47,869 bases of DNA, taken from NCBI GenBank assembly GCA_016868575.1, contig VGGL01000008.1, positions 1 through 47,869 on the forward strand, read 5' to 3'. The position numbers and the translations under genes were made by a program. The stretch comes from Bacteroidota bacterium (GTDB lineage: Bacteria > Bacteroidota > Bacteroidia > Bacteroidales > FEN-979). This document shows, piece after piece, positions 32,303 to 41,039 of this stretch (positions are counted from its first letter, which is position 1; each line of letters begins with the position of its first letter). The notes under the pieces are model-generated. The model made no database searches, had not been told where the DNA came from, and saw only the letters and a program-made list of their open reading frames with translations.

Positions 32303-33952
32303 CTACTTCAGCCCAAGCGCCTCCACTCCCTGCTCATACACAATATCCACGGGGATTTTGGAGGTCTTCAGGTTGTCTAGGACTTTCTGCAGTTCAGGGC
32401 GGATCTTGCCATTTTGTTCCAGGTAAGCGCTGGCGCCGTCGTAATCGCCATCCCCTTCAAAGATAAGTACTTTGGCTGCCCATTCGTTCATCGCTTCCTT
32501 GGTCTTTTCCAGATCAACCTTGTAGGTGCCGTCGGGGTTTTGGGTAAAGGCGCCTTTATCCTGGAAGAAGTTGAAGCACATCATGTTGGCTTTGCCATGG
32601 GAGCTGGCGGCTCCAAAACGGACGGAACGAATGATACCGGCCATGTAGGTTACATACGCTTGTTCATGGGTGACATCTTTCAACTCTCCTTTGTCAATCA
32701 GGTAATTGACCATAAACAGACCGAGGATGTCTGCCTTCGCCTCTTCAAAAGAGGAATACTTCTCTTTCAGCGCTTCCCGCACCATTCCTTTCCCGGTGAC
32801 GGTATTCTTGATGCCCAGGCCATGTGCCACTTCATGGAACATCACATTGCTGAAGAACGCATCAAAGCTGATGTATCCGGTCTGTGACGGATCGATGACC
32901 ACGTTGGCGATCGGTACCAGAATGTTGTCGAACTTGGCTTTCATGGCATTTTTAAGTTGTAGCCGGCGGGCTCCTTTTCTCATCTGTACCCGTTCATCAT
33001 TCGGCAGGTTGATGGCGATGGTCTTACTCCCTTCGTTGGCTTGTCCACTCACATACAGCACATCGTAGGCATTCAGGTCTGATTCTGTTCCGGGGACTTC
33101 TTTTTTATATTTACCATCAACAGGCAGTTGTTTTTGTAACTCCGGAAGAAAGGCGATGAATTTCTCCAGTTTCTTGCTCCATTCCTTGTCTTTCATCAGG
33201 ATAAGACCCTCATAGGCATTTTTGTAGCCGAATAATTCATCTTCGTAGTTTTCGATCGGCCCGATCACCACATCGATGGTGTTGGTTTTCATCTCCATCC
33301 ATGCCATGTCGCTCTCGAAATAATCATCGGAGAGAAATGCCTTGGCTCGGAGTTCCAGGTATTTCTTCAGCCCGGCATCTTCAGCCAGGACGGCAGCCCG
33401 GGTCAGCAGGTTGGCGGCACGTTCGATGTCAGCTTTAAAAGCTTCGTGATAGAAAACGGCCTTGAGTGTGCTGTCTTCATTCCGGCGGATGATCGTGTAT
33501 TCATTCTTCTTGTCCTTGTTATCCCATTTCTCAAACTCTTCCTTGGTCATATCAACCGGATAGAAATTGGCGCCTGCGGGTTTTTCGCCAAATCCTTCCA
33601 TGAAAGGCTTGTTCCCGTTCAACCGTTCCCAGGGGCCATAGTTGATCATGGCAAAGGCCCGGGTGACCGAATCGGTGATCCCTGCCAGGAAAGTCTCATG
33701 GTCGGCCATGGTCTGTTTCCAGAATAACTTGTCGACGATGTCGGCTGCTTCGATGAGCAGGGGGATCATTTGCCTTTCTTTTTCAGTGAGTAAACCCAGA
33801 TCAGGATTGAGTTTCACCGTAACGTATTCAGCAAGTTTCGCTTTCATGGTTGAATCGGCTGCGGTTTCTTTTGAATGTTTTTGTCCCGATTTACACCCGG
33901 GCACCAGGGTGATGACGGCAATGATAGCCATCAGTAAAAAGATATTTCTCAT
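32303..33952 (-). CDS. Zinc peptidase lipoprotein, M49 (DPP3)-like
   Basis: A 549-residue lipoprotein. The signal peptide ends in LVPGC with the lipidated Cys at 20. The zinc motif HEVAHG lies at 373-378 (H373, E374, H377), and FEEAKADILGLF downstream supplies the third ligand. The family known as dipeptidyl peptidase III usually has HEXXGH, so the motif here is the five-residue HEXXH variant of the wider family. It is probably anchored in the outer or inner membrane and cleaves short peptides. It lies 11 bp downstream of the M16 peptidase gene, so the two are likely co-expressed for peptide use. Confidence 0.83.
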   Translation of the reverse strand: MRNIFLLMAIIAVITLVPGCKSGQKHSKETAADSTMKAKLAEYVTVKLNPDLGLLTEKERQMIPLLIEAADIVDKLFWKQTMADHETFLAGITDSVTRAFAMINYGPWERLNGNKPFMEGFGEKPAGANFYPVDMTKEEFEKWDNKDKKNEYTIIRRNEDSTLKAVFYHEAFKADIERAANLLTRAAVLAEDAGLKKYLELRAKAFLSDDYFESDMAWMEMKTNTIDVVIGPIENYEDELFGYKNAYEGLILMKDKEWSKKLEKFIAFLPELQKQLPVDGKYKKEVPGTESDLNAYDVLYVSGQANEGSKTIAINLPNDERVQMRKGARRLQLKNAMKAKFDNILVPIANVVIDPSQTGYISFDAFFSNVMFHEVAHGLGIKNTVTGKGMVREALKEKYSSFEEAKADILGLFMVNYLIDKGELKDVTHEQAYVTYMAGIIRSVRFGAASSHGKANMMCFNFFQDKGAFTQNPDGTYKVDLEKTKEAMNEWAAKVLIFEGDGDYDGASAYLEQNGKIRPELQKVLDNLKTSKIPVDIVYEQGVEALGLK

Positions 33953-33963
33953 AGGTTGTAGGT

Positions 33964-36864
33964 TTAGTATCCAAAAATGTCTTCCAAAGTTAACTTTTTT
34001 ATCGTTCCGAATTTGGCCAGGCCATCGAAATCAAGTTCCGATTCACGACCTAACACGAGGTAGGTTTTTGTTTTATTTTTAATAAATTTTTCGTTGAACC
34101 TTTTGATGTCGTCCAACTGGAGCTGCTGGACTTTCGCGTAGATTTCCTTGCGGATGTCCTGTTGCAATCCATGTCGTTCTGCATCCAGGAGATTCCATAT
34201 TATGTTCATCCGGGAAATCCGTTCTGTCCGGATCTTGCTGAGGATGGTCTCTTTGGCGGTCTCAAACCCGCCCTGTGACAGCGGAATGGCATCATACAAC
34301 TCATTCATGGCATGAAATGCATCCATCATCTTATCGTTTTGAGTTCCGATAAAACCGATGGCCATGTAAGGTTTTCCTGATTCGGGAGGCGTTTGATAGA
34401 GCGCATAGGCCGTATATGCCAGCGCCCGCTTTTCGCGCAATTCCCGGAAGGAGAGATTTCGCATGTAGGTGTCATAAAGATTAACCTCAGTGGTCATGGC
34501 CGGATTGTACATGTCGCTCCGGATAATCGTCTGAAGCCTGGTTTGGCGGGCGTCGTAAGGGGCAAAAACCACCTTGTTGACATCGGTTGTCAGCTCTTTA
34601 AACTCCGGTCCTTTGGGCGCTGGCTTCAGGCTTTTAGGCACTTTATGATACCGGCTGACCAGGTTTTCGAAGGTCGCAACAGGCAGTGGACCATAATACA
34701 ATATCTGGTGGTTGATTGATGTCATGCCCCTGATATGGGCAACAACATCATTTGCTTGCAGTCCGTTTAATTCTGCCGCAGTCAGGATGTGTTTCAATGG
34801 CGATTGCTCTCCGAATGTACCATAACTCACCAGCGCATTGAATACCTCCTGCTGGTTTGATTTGCTGTTTTCCATCCCTTTGATGATGTCGTCCACCAGG
34901 TTGTCAAGCGCGATTTGATCTGGCTGGCAGTCTGCCAGCATATCCTCAAGGAGGGCCCAGGCTTTTTCAAAATTCTCCCCAAGCCCTGAAAGGGTGATGG
35001 TGATCTGTTCTTCCCTCGAATTGATGTTCAGGTCACAGGCCAGTTTGTATAATTCCTGTTGAATCTCCTCTGCGGTCTTTTTCGAAGTTCCCAGATAGGG
35101 GAGAAACTTCAATGCTACCGGAATGGCCTTGTCATCATTCTTGCCGAAGGCAAAGTAATAGGTAAGGGTAAATAAGTCATTTTCTTTGTTGATGTTGTGA
35201 ACTACCCTGACCCCACTTGGATGACGCTTGATGGCCAGGTCTTTCTGGTAATCGAGGAAGACCGGCTGGATTGGAGCAACGGAGGCATTTCGAATCCCTT
35301 TCAGAAATTCAGATTCATCAGTATAATTCAGATGAACCGGCGTGATGGGAGGTTTTGACATTTTTTCGACCTCTTCCGGCGTTCCCTGTCGTTTATAGAT
35401 AGTCACATAATTTTCTCCGAAGTGTTTCCGGGCAAAGGAGATGACCTCTTCTTTTGTGATCTTGCTGTATTCGTCGATGAAAGCCACAGTTTGTTTCCAG
35501 GGAATATTGGAGAAGAACGAGCCGGCCATCTCCATTGCACGGCCGTTGTTCGTTTCAAATTGCCGCATCATGGAAACCTTTTCATTGTTGATGGCAGCGG
35601 TGATCATCCAATCGGGGAACTCGCCTTTTTTCAGGAGATCGACCTGTTGCAAGAGCAGGTCACGGAGTTCTTCGAGGGTTTGACCGGCGCGTGGCCTTCC
35701 ATTCAGGGAGAGGTAAGCATAATCGTTCATGATGCTGGCGTAGGCATATGCGCTGAGGACCAGTTGTTTCTGTTTCAGGTTTGCATCGATGATGCCGGCC
35801 TTGCCATTGCTCAGGATCGAGCCGATCATCTGAAGAACCATCGCGTCATGAGAGGATGCTTTGGCATCCAGTCCGAAGGATATCTGGATGTTTTCAGCCT
35901 CCAGTCCCGTGATGGTGTTTTCAACCGGACCGGCCAGAGGCTCAAAAGGATCATATCTCAATTCCCGCGGGGTACCGGGCTTCAGTTTGCTGAAATACTT
36001 GTCGATGATGGCGATGGTTTGATCGGGATCAAAATCTCCTGCCATAACGATGGCCATGTTATTGGGCACATAATATTGGTTAAAGAACTCCCGGATGTTC
36101 TTCATAGACGGGTTTTTCAGGTGTTCTGATTCGCCGAGGGTTGTTTGCCTGCCATAAGGATGATTGGGGAACAGCGCTTTCAGGGTCGTTTCCCCGACTT
36201 TTCTCGAGTCGCTGGTCAGCGACCGGTTTTTCTCTTCGTACACGGTTTCCAGTTCGGTATGGAAGATCCGCAACACCGGCTTGTCGAACCGGTCGGCCTG
36301 TATTTTAGCCCAGTTCTCGATCTGGTTGGATGGGATGTTTTCAATATACACCGTATAATCATTGGATGTTCCGGCATTGGAGCCCTGACCGCCGATCATA
36401 TCCATGAGCTTGTCATACTCATTGGCGATGGCGATTTTCGATGCTTCGTACGAAAGGCTGTCGATCTGGCGGTAAATCGCAGCCCTGCGGTTGTCATCCC
36501 TTTCCAATCGGTACACTTCAAAGAGGGCTTCAATCAGGTCGATCAGTTTCTTTTCTGCTTCCCAGTTTGAGGTGCCCAACTGTTCTGATCCTTTAAACAT
36601 CATGTGCTCGAAATAGTGGGCAAGACCGGTAGTTTCCGGCGGGTCATTCTTGCTGCCGGCACGCACACAGATATTGGCCTGGATACGCGGCGCTTCCGGG
36701 TTTACGCTCATAAAGACCTTGAGGCCGTTGGACAGGGTATAGATCCGGGCATTCAGCGGATCTCCCGGTACTGACTCAAAAGGATAGGTTTTCGTTTGTG
36801 CCATGGATATTTGGGTCAAAATGGTAATGGATAGTACAATTCCATAAATAGTCATATTTCTCAT
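33964..36864 (-). CDS. M16 (insulinase/pitrilysin) family zinc peptidase
   Basis: About 966 residues with a signal peptide (MRNMTIYGIVLSITILTQISMAQ). The inverted zinc motif HYFEH is at 83-87, with the distal glutamate in ELETVYEEKNRSL. There are two M16 halves: catalytic N-terminal (FYNQYYVPNNMAIVMAGDFDPDQ) and C-terminal inactive. The longer frame starts with TTG that coincides with the -7 promoter box, so ATG 36864 is chosen. It is a periplasmic or exported peptidase paired with the M49-like gene. Confidence 0.9.
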   Translation of the reverse strand: MRNMTIYGIVLSITILTQISMAQTKTYPFESVPGDPLNARIYTLSNGLKVFMSVNPEAPRIQANICVRAGSKNDPPETTGLAHYFEHMMFKGSEQLGTSNWEAEKKLIDLIEALFEVYRLERDDNRRAAIYRQIDSLSYEASKIAIANEYDKLMDMIGGQGSNAGTSNDYTVYIENIPSNQIENWAKIQADRFDKPVLRIFHTELETVYEEKNRSLTSDSRKVGETTLKALFPNHPYGRQTTLGESEHLKNPSMKNIREFFNQYYVPNNMAIVMAGDFDPDQTIAIIDKYFSKLKPGTPRELRYDPFEPLAGPVENTITGLEAENIQISFGLDAKASSHDAMVLQMIGSILSNGKAGIIDANLKQKQLVLSAYAYASIMNDYAYLSLNGRPRAGQTLEELRDLLLQQVDLLKKGEFPDWMITAAINNEKVSMMRQFETNNGRAMEMAGSFFSNIPWKQTVAFIDEYSKITKEEVISFARKHFGENYVTIYKRQGTPEEVEKMSKPPITPVHLNYTDESEFLKGIRNASVAPIQPVFLDYQKDLAIKRHPSGVRVVHNINKENDLFTLTYYFAFGKNDDKAIPVALKFLPYLGTSKKTAEEIQQELYKLACDLNINSREEQITITLSGLGENFEKAWALLEDMLADCQPDQIALDNLVDDIIKGMENSKSNQQEVFNALVSYGTFGEQSPLKHILTAAELNGLQANDVVAHIRGMTSINHQILYYGPLPVATFENLVSRYHKVPKSLKPAPKGPEFKELTTDVNKVVFAPYDARQTRLQTIIRSDMYNPAMTTEVNLYDTYMRNLSFRELREKRALAYTAYALYQTPPESGKPYMAIGFIGTQNDKMMDAFHAMNELYDAIPLSQGGFETAKETILSKIRTERISRMNIIWNLLDAERHGLQQDIRKEIYAKVQQLQLDDIKRFNEKFIKNKTKTYLVLGRESELDFDGLAKFGTIKKLTLEDIFGY

Positions 36865-36885
36865 GATTGATGAACTTTTCGAATA

Positions 36886-36893
36886 CAAAGGTA
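36886..36893 (-). promoter_or_regulatory. -7 promoter element of the M16 peptidase gene
   Basis: On the minus strand this reads TACCTTTG, a perfect TAnnTTTG, 21 bp ahead of the ATG at 36864. Confidence 0.55.
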
Positions 36894-37211
36894 TTGATTC
36901 TTGGGGATTTCAATAATAGTTGCTCGTTGCTCGTTGTTCGTTGCTCGTTGTTCGATAAAGTGGAAAATTGTCCCTTGTCAATCCAATTGTCCATTTACAA
37001 TTGTACCTTGTACATCCCTTCGATCTGATTTCAGACCTCGTTGATCAATGTTCGATATTTGGTTTCATTATTCCGAATTCCAAGAGCAGGAAGAAGAAAA
37101 CGGTGAATTGATGAACCAAACAGAATATCGATCAACGATCTTTGAAATTCAATCGATTTCCTCCCTCTCCCCGCGGGAGAAGAGGGGCGGGGGGATGAGG
37201 GGCAACACGCC
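36894..37211. repeat. Intergenic stretch with TTGCTCG repeats and a C/G-run hairpin
   Basis: It holds five tandem TTGCTCG/TTGTTCG units at 36920-36954 and GTCAATCC/ATTGTACC-type variants. A hairpin-forming CTCCCTCTCCCCGCGGGAG element lies at 37161-37202 and has a relative at 39777-39823. No gene is convincing. Confidence 0.65.
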
Positions 37212-38087
37212 TTACTTTTGCTTCACAAACTTCCCGCTTGCCGCCATTCCGCTGGAATTAATGTACTTATAGAAATAGACTCCTGGTGGAAATGATGAAA
37301 TATCCGTAGATACGCTGTTTGATCCATTAACGGATATGGCTTGGACAAATACTCCAAGTGATGAAAAGATCTCAATTTTCCCGGAAGTGACTGGCTCTCC
37401 GAGTTTTATTGTAAGATGATCTGATGCCGGATTGGGGAAGCAGCTCGATGGAATAATAATTAAACTTTCAGGAAAACCTATGATACAACTTCCAAATGCA
37501 AAACTGTCAAACATGACTCCGTCCTTGTTGTTGTTTATTCCATCGGATAAAAAAGTAAACCGATAAAGGGCAGTATCTCCTTCCTCTAATCCCAATTCAT
37601 ACCAATAGATATCACTATAACAGTCACGCCATCCGTTTGAATTTCCTGAAAATACAGTTCCCGCCAGGGATCTAATACAACCTGTTGTGTCATTACTCAT
37701 ATCAATCCAGCTTGTCCCATTGTCAGCCGAGAACTCTATTTTCCAGTAATCACTAATTGTGTCAGAGTTAATACTGTAAGAAAAAATTATATAAAGCCAA
37801 TCCCAAGTCCAGAAAGTAATGGGCTGCCAGATAATAAAAGAGGATATGTTATTGACCGGATATGGATTGATTGTGTCGGTAATGATAACATTAGGCGGAG
37901 AAATGGGCATATTTAATGTCACTTTCTGCGGAGCTCCGATCTGCCATATGTTTTCAGGGTTTGATATAGTGTCGATGATAAGATGTGTCATTCCGGATGT
38001 ATCATCAAAATTAATCTCAAAATGCTCTTGCGGATAGCCTATTATTAAGCACAAGCCGAAGATGAAAAATAATAATACTTTTTTCAT
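37212..38087 (-). CDS. T9SS cargo protein, beta-sandwich type
   Basis: A 291-residue protein with signal peptide MKKVLLFFIFGLCLIIG. The body includes WKIEFSADNGTSWIDM and ALYRFTFLSDGINNNKDGVMFDSF, as in beta-sandwich/MAM-like domains of Bacteroidota adhesion proteins. A T9SS C-terminal domain follows: CFPNPASDHLTIKL, GKIEIFSSLGVFVQ, FPPGVYFYKY and SGKFVKQK. It is the last in a row of five T9SS genes and shares the strand. Function is unknown. Confidence 0.85.
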   Translation of the reverse strand: MKKVLLFFIFGLCLIIGYPQEHFEINFDDTSGMTHLIIDTISNPENIWQIGAPQKVTLNMPISPPNVIITDTINPYPVNNISSFIIWQPITFWTWDWLYIIFSYSINSDTISDYWKIEFSADNGTSWIDMSNDTTGCIRSLAGTVFSGNSNGWRDCYSDIYWYELGLEEGDTALYRFTFLSDGINNNKDGVMFDSFAFGSCIIGFPESLIIIPSSCFPNPASDHLTIKLGEPVTSGKIEIFSSLGVFVQAISVNGSNSVSTDISSFPPGVYFYKYINSSGMAASGKFVKQK

Positions 38088-38108
38088 GGCAACATTAATA
38101 TTACTGTT

Positions 38109-39746
38109 TTATTGAATCAATATTTTTTCTGAAGTAACCATATTGTTTCCTTTAAGGATTCGTAACAGATACATCCCCCGTTTCCATCCAGAGACATCTA
38201 TTTCTATTTGTTTCATTGGATTTGGTATCTCTTTCCTGAAAACTGATATCCCCTCAAAGGTATTAATTTCAAGCGATATTTTATCCCATTGATAAAAAAC
38301 GGTGGTGACATTGAAAAGGGTTGTCCTGCTTTCCTTTACCAGCTTATCGGGAATGACAATGGTTATCTTATCGGTCGCCGGGTTGGGATAGACCAGTAAC
38401 TTGTTCTCTTCCGCCAGGTTCCGGGGTTCATCCAAACCCACAATGACGCAATCCTGCGCAATGGTATCCGAGGGAATGGGATGCGGACAAAGGCTGTCGT
38501 AGACCAACGGAGCTGTGTAGATGCTGTCCCAATCCAGAGCGAAGTTCAGTTTATATAAATAGGTTCTTGCCATGTTGTTAGCATACTTCGAGGCTGCAAA
38601 AACGATTTTTGAATCCTGCGTCAGAACAGCGTCATATATGTTAACAGGGGCATTAATATTACAAACATCTATGATTTTAGTTTTAATCGTATCACCAAAA
38701 ACATTGGTCTTGAATGCTACATTCTTAACGTCCATTTGCGAATAGGAATAACCGCCACCAAAAAGAAGCGTTGAATCATTCAACCAATTGATTGTATTGA
38801 GAGCACCCCCAATTGAAAAGGGGATAATATCTTTATAATAAAGTTCAGTTCCCTCTGGTGACGTAACATATAACGTTGGCGAAGATCCGGTAGGAGAAAT
38901 ATTCCGGTAACGTGCACCGGCTGAATAGATCGTTCCAGAATTATCGGTGACAGATCGATATATTTGTGTCCCAATAACATAAGATGAATCTGCTCCCCAT
39001 ATCAGATCCCAATCCATATCCCCGTTGCTGTTTGTTTTGATTAAATACGGGCGTTGCCAGTAGATAGAGGTGCCGGGGATCGGATAGTCACATGCTGCGC
39101 TGATAATAAATGATGAGTCATTACCTATATGCAGGGAGTAGCAATCCTGGTTCATAACCAACGGATCGGAAGCCAGGTAGGTTTTTTGCCAGATCAGGTC
39201 ACCGTCATGATCAAGCCGGAACAAAGAAATCCTTTCTTCATGGAGGGTCCCAAAGTACCTCATCAGTGTAATATATCCTCCGTCTGTCAAGGGATAAATT
39301 GAAATTCCTGCGTCACCCCATGGGGGATAAGGAGTATAATATATTCTGCACCAACTGACCTCCATACAAGGATCCAGTTTTATTATTATAGGATCCCCCC
39401 ATGGAGTTAATTTACTTGTATTACCAGTTAAGATTAGTCCCCCATCAAGGTCATTTGTAACATCACTTATCCCTCCACCATCATTTTCACCTATGGTTTT
39501 ATACCACAGCATATTTCCGTTTATGTCGGTTTTTGCAATGAACCCATCCTTGGCTGTTCCCCCCTGACCCCAGAAAAATCCGCCGGTCACATATCCTTTA
39601 TCGTAGGTCTCAACGACAGCATTTGGGCCTGTTTGTTTATTTGGAATTAGTACTTTAATCCACTGTTGCGCAGGAACATAAAACTGACCTATTATTAGGT
39701 GAAAAAAAAGAAGGATTTGCAGAATCAGATGATTTTCAATTTTCAT
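38109..39746 (-). CDS. T9SS cargo protein with propeller-like repeats
   Basis: About 545 residues. MKIENHLILQILLFFHLIIG begins the signal peptide; the longer frame only adds a few residues from the flanking spacer. The body repeats elements such as GGxxxDGFIAKTDxNGNMLWYKT and DGGYITLMRYFG, the pattern of beta-propeller repeats in delta-60-type proteins. The C-terminus is a sorting domain: LLVYPNPATDKITIVIP, then WKRGMYLLRILKG and TSEKILIQ. It starts 22 bp upstream of the next T9SS gene and is probably co-transcribed with it. Confidence 0.85.
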   Translation of the reverse strand: MKIENHLILQILLFFHLIIGQFYVPAQQWIKVLIPNKQTGPNAVVETYDKGYVTGGFFWGQGGTAKDGFIAKTDINGNMLWYKTIGENDGGGISDVTNDLDGGLILTGNTSKLTPWGDPIIIKLDPCMEVSWCRIYYTPYPPWGDAGISIYPLTDGGYITLMRYFGTLHEERISLFRLDHDGDLIWQKTYLASDPLVMNQDCYSLHIGNDSSFIISAACDYPIPGTSIYWQRPYLIKTNSNGDMDWDLIWGADSSYVIGTQIYRSVTDNSGTIYSAGARYRNISPTGSSPTLYVTSPEGTELYYKDIIPFSIGGALNTINWLNDSTLLFGGGYSYSQMDVKNVAFKTNVFGDTIKTKIIDVCNINAPVNIYDAVLTQDSKIVFAASKYANNMARTYLYKLNFALDWDSIYTAPLVYDSLCPHPIPSDTIAQDCVIVGLDEPRNLAEENKLLVYPNPATDKITIVIPDKLVKESRTTLFNVTTVFYQWDKISLEINTFEGISVFRKEIPNPMKQIEIDVSGWKRGMYLLRILKGNNMVTSEKILIQ

Positions 39747-39776
39747 ATTCATTCCAACTGGATTCTCATTCATCTA

Positions 39777-39823
39777 TCTCCCCTTCTCCCTCTGGGAGAA
39801 GGGGGCTGGGGTGATGAGGGGGG
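39777..39823. repeat. Hairpin-forming C/G-run repeat between T9SS genes
   Basis: ATCTCCCCTTCTCCCTCTGG and GGGAGAAGGGG can pair; a TGATGAGGGGG tail follows. It is related to the copy at 37161-37202 and lies between two T9SS genes, probably as a terminator-like dispersed element. Confidence 0.65.
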
Positions 39824-39825
39824 CG

Positions 39826-40956
39826 TTATCGAACCACCATCACCTTCCCCGTGGCATACGTACTGCCTTTCACCAGCAGCCTGACAAGATACAAGCCCGT
39901 CGGGAGGTAGGATACATCAAGGGAAATCTCTCTTTGTCCTTTAATGAATGCAACCTCTTTCCACTTTTTCCCCATTATATCATCTATCTCAATGAAGGAT
40001 CCCTCTGTGTTTATATTACTGTAATGTATTCCGTTTAAATCTGCCGATAGATTTTCCCACATGCCAGATTCTGGGAGAATTACATTTATCATATTATCGG
40101 CCGGATTCGGATAGATTGATATATGAGTTGATATTTCATTTGAGTTAATGGAAAGGGATACACAGGCGCTATCAACCTCTTCTTCACTATTGCATCCGGG
40201 AGCATTGTTGCTGATATCTGTATTCATGAACGGGATATCAAGCAAATTGCAAATACTGCGGATCGCACAATCTGACAAATGACTATTGTCCTTTATTTTT
40301 AAAACATGAATAGAAGGAGCCGAAATGCTGTCAAGGCCATGTAAACTGGTCAATGCATCATTGTCTGAAATGTAGAGTTCTCCATTTATTGTTTGTAACC
40401 CTATCAGTCCGCTTAAATCCGATAAAACCGGATTTTCCCATATACCAATACCGCCGCCAATGTTTCTCAAGCTTCTCATACCAATTATGCTTGATAAAAC
40501 AGGATTTTGAGCAATTTGAAGGTCTCCGCCAACATATCCAAGAGAATCCAGACCATCTATTTCATTCAGGCTGAAATTTGAAATAATATGCATGTCCCAT
40601 TTAATGGATTTGAGATTTTCTAATCCTTCCAAGTTTTTAAGTTGCGAATTCCATTGAATGTCCAGAGACTTAACATATTTAAGGTTTTCAAGTCCGTCTA
40701 AACTCCCAAGGAGATAGCATGTTGCAATTGCCATAAATCCTTCTACTTCAACAATCGAACTTAGCCCTTGCAAATTTTCTATGTCCTCCCCAATGATAGC
40801 AACATCTCCCAACACTTTAGTGCAATTGGGGTGGTTAATTTGAAAACTGTCTATCTGTGATTGATAATTAAAGCCGATCCCCTCCGGGAGGCAAGGTTGT
40901 GACCAGCCTTTCAGAAAAACAGATAGGATGATTAATAGAAGAATGGATTTTTTCAT
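39826..40956 (-). CDS. T9SS cargo protein with leucine-rich/receptor-L-like repeats
   Basis: A 376-residue protein. The signal peptide is MKKSILLLIILSVFLKGWSQ. The body has about eight repeats of the LRR/receptor-L type, e.g. LQGLSSIVEVEG, LDGLENLKYVKSLDIQWN and IIGMRSLRNIGGGIGIWEN. A Cys-bounded cap ends with CNSEEEVDSAC. The C-terminus is a T9SS domain: ISIYPNPADNMINVILP to YATGKVMVVR. Such proteins are often adhesive surface repeats. Start and end are clear. Confidence 0.88.
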   Translation of the reverse strand: MKKSILLLIILSVFLKGWSQPCLPEGIGFNYQSQIDSFQINHPNCTKVLGDVAIIGEDIENLQGLSSIVEVEGFMAIATCYLLGSLDGLENLKYVKSLDIQWNSQLKNLEGLENLKSIKWDMHIISNFSLNEIDGLDSLGYVGGDLQIAQNPVLSSIIGMRSLRNIGGGIGIWENPVLSDLSGLIGLQTINGELYISDNDALTSLHGLDSISAPSIHVLKIKDNSHLSDCAIRSICNLLDIPFMNTDISNNAPGCNSEEEVDSACVSLSINSNEISTHISIYPNPADNMINVILPESGMWENLSADLNGIHYSNINTEGSFIEIDDIMGKKWKEVAFIKGQREISLDVSYLPTGLYLVRLLVKGSTYATGKVMVVR

Positions 40957-41039
40957 GTTAACTGGTTTTGGGTTTTTCTAAGGTTAATATTGCTGCTTCC
41001 ATGATCAAAAATGAATTTCCCATGTTATGACTTGAGCTA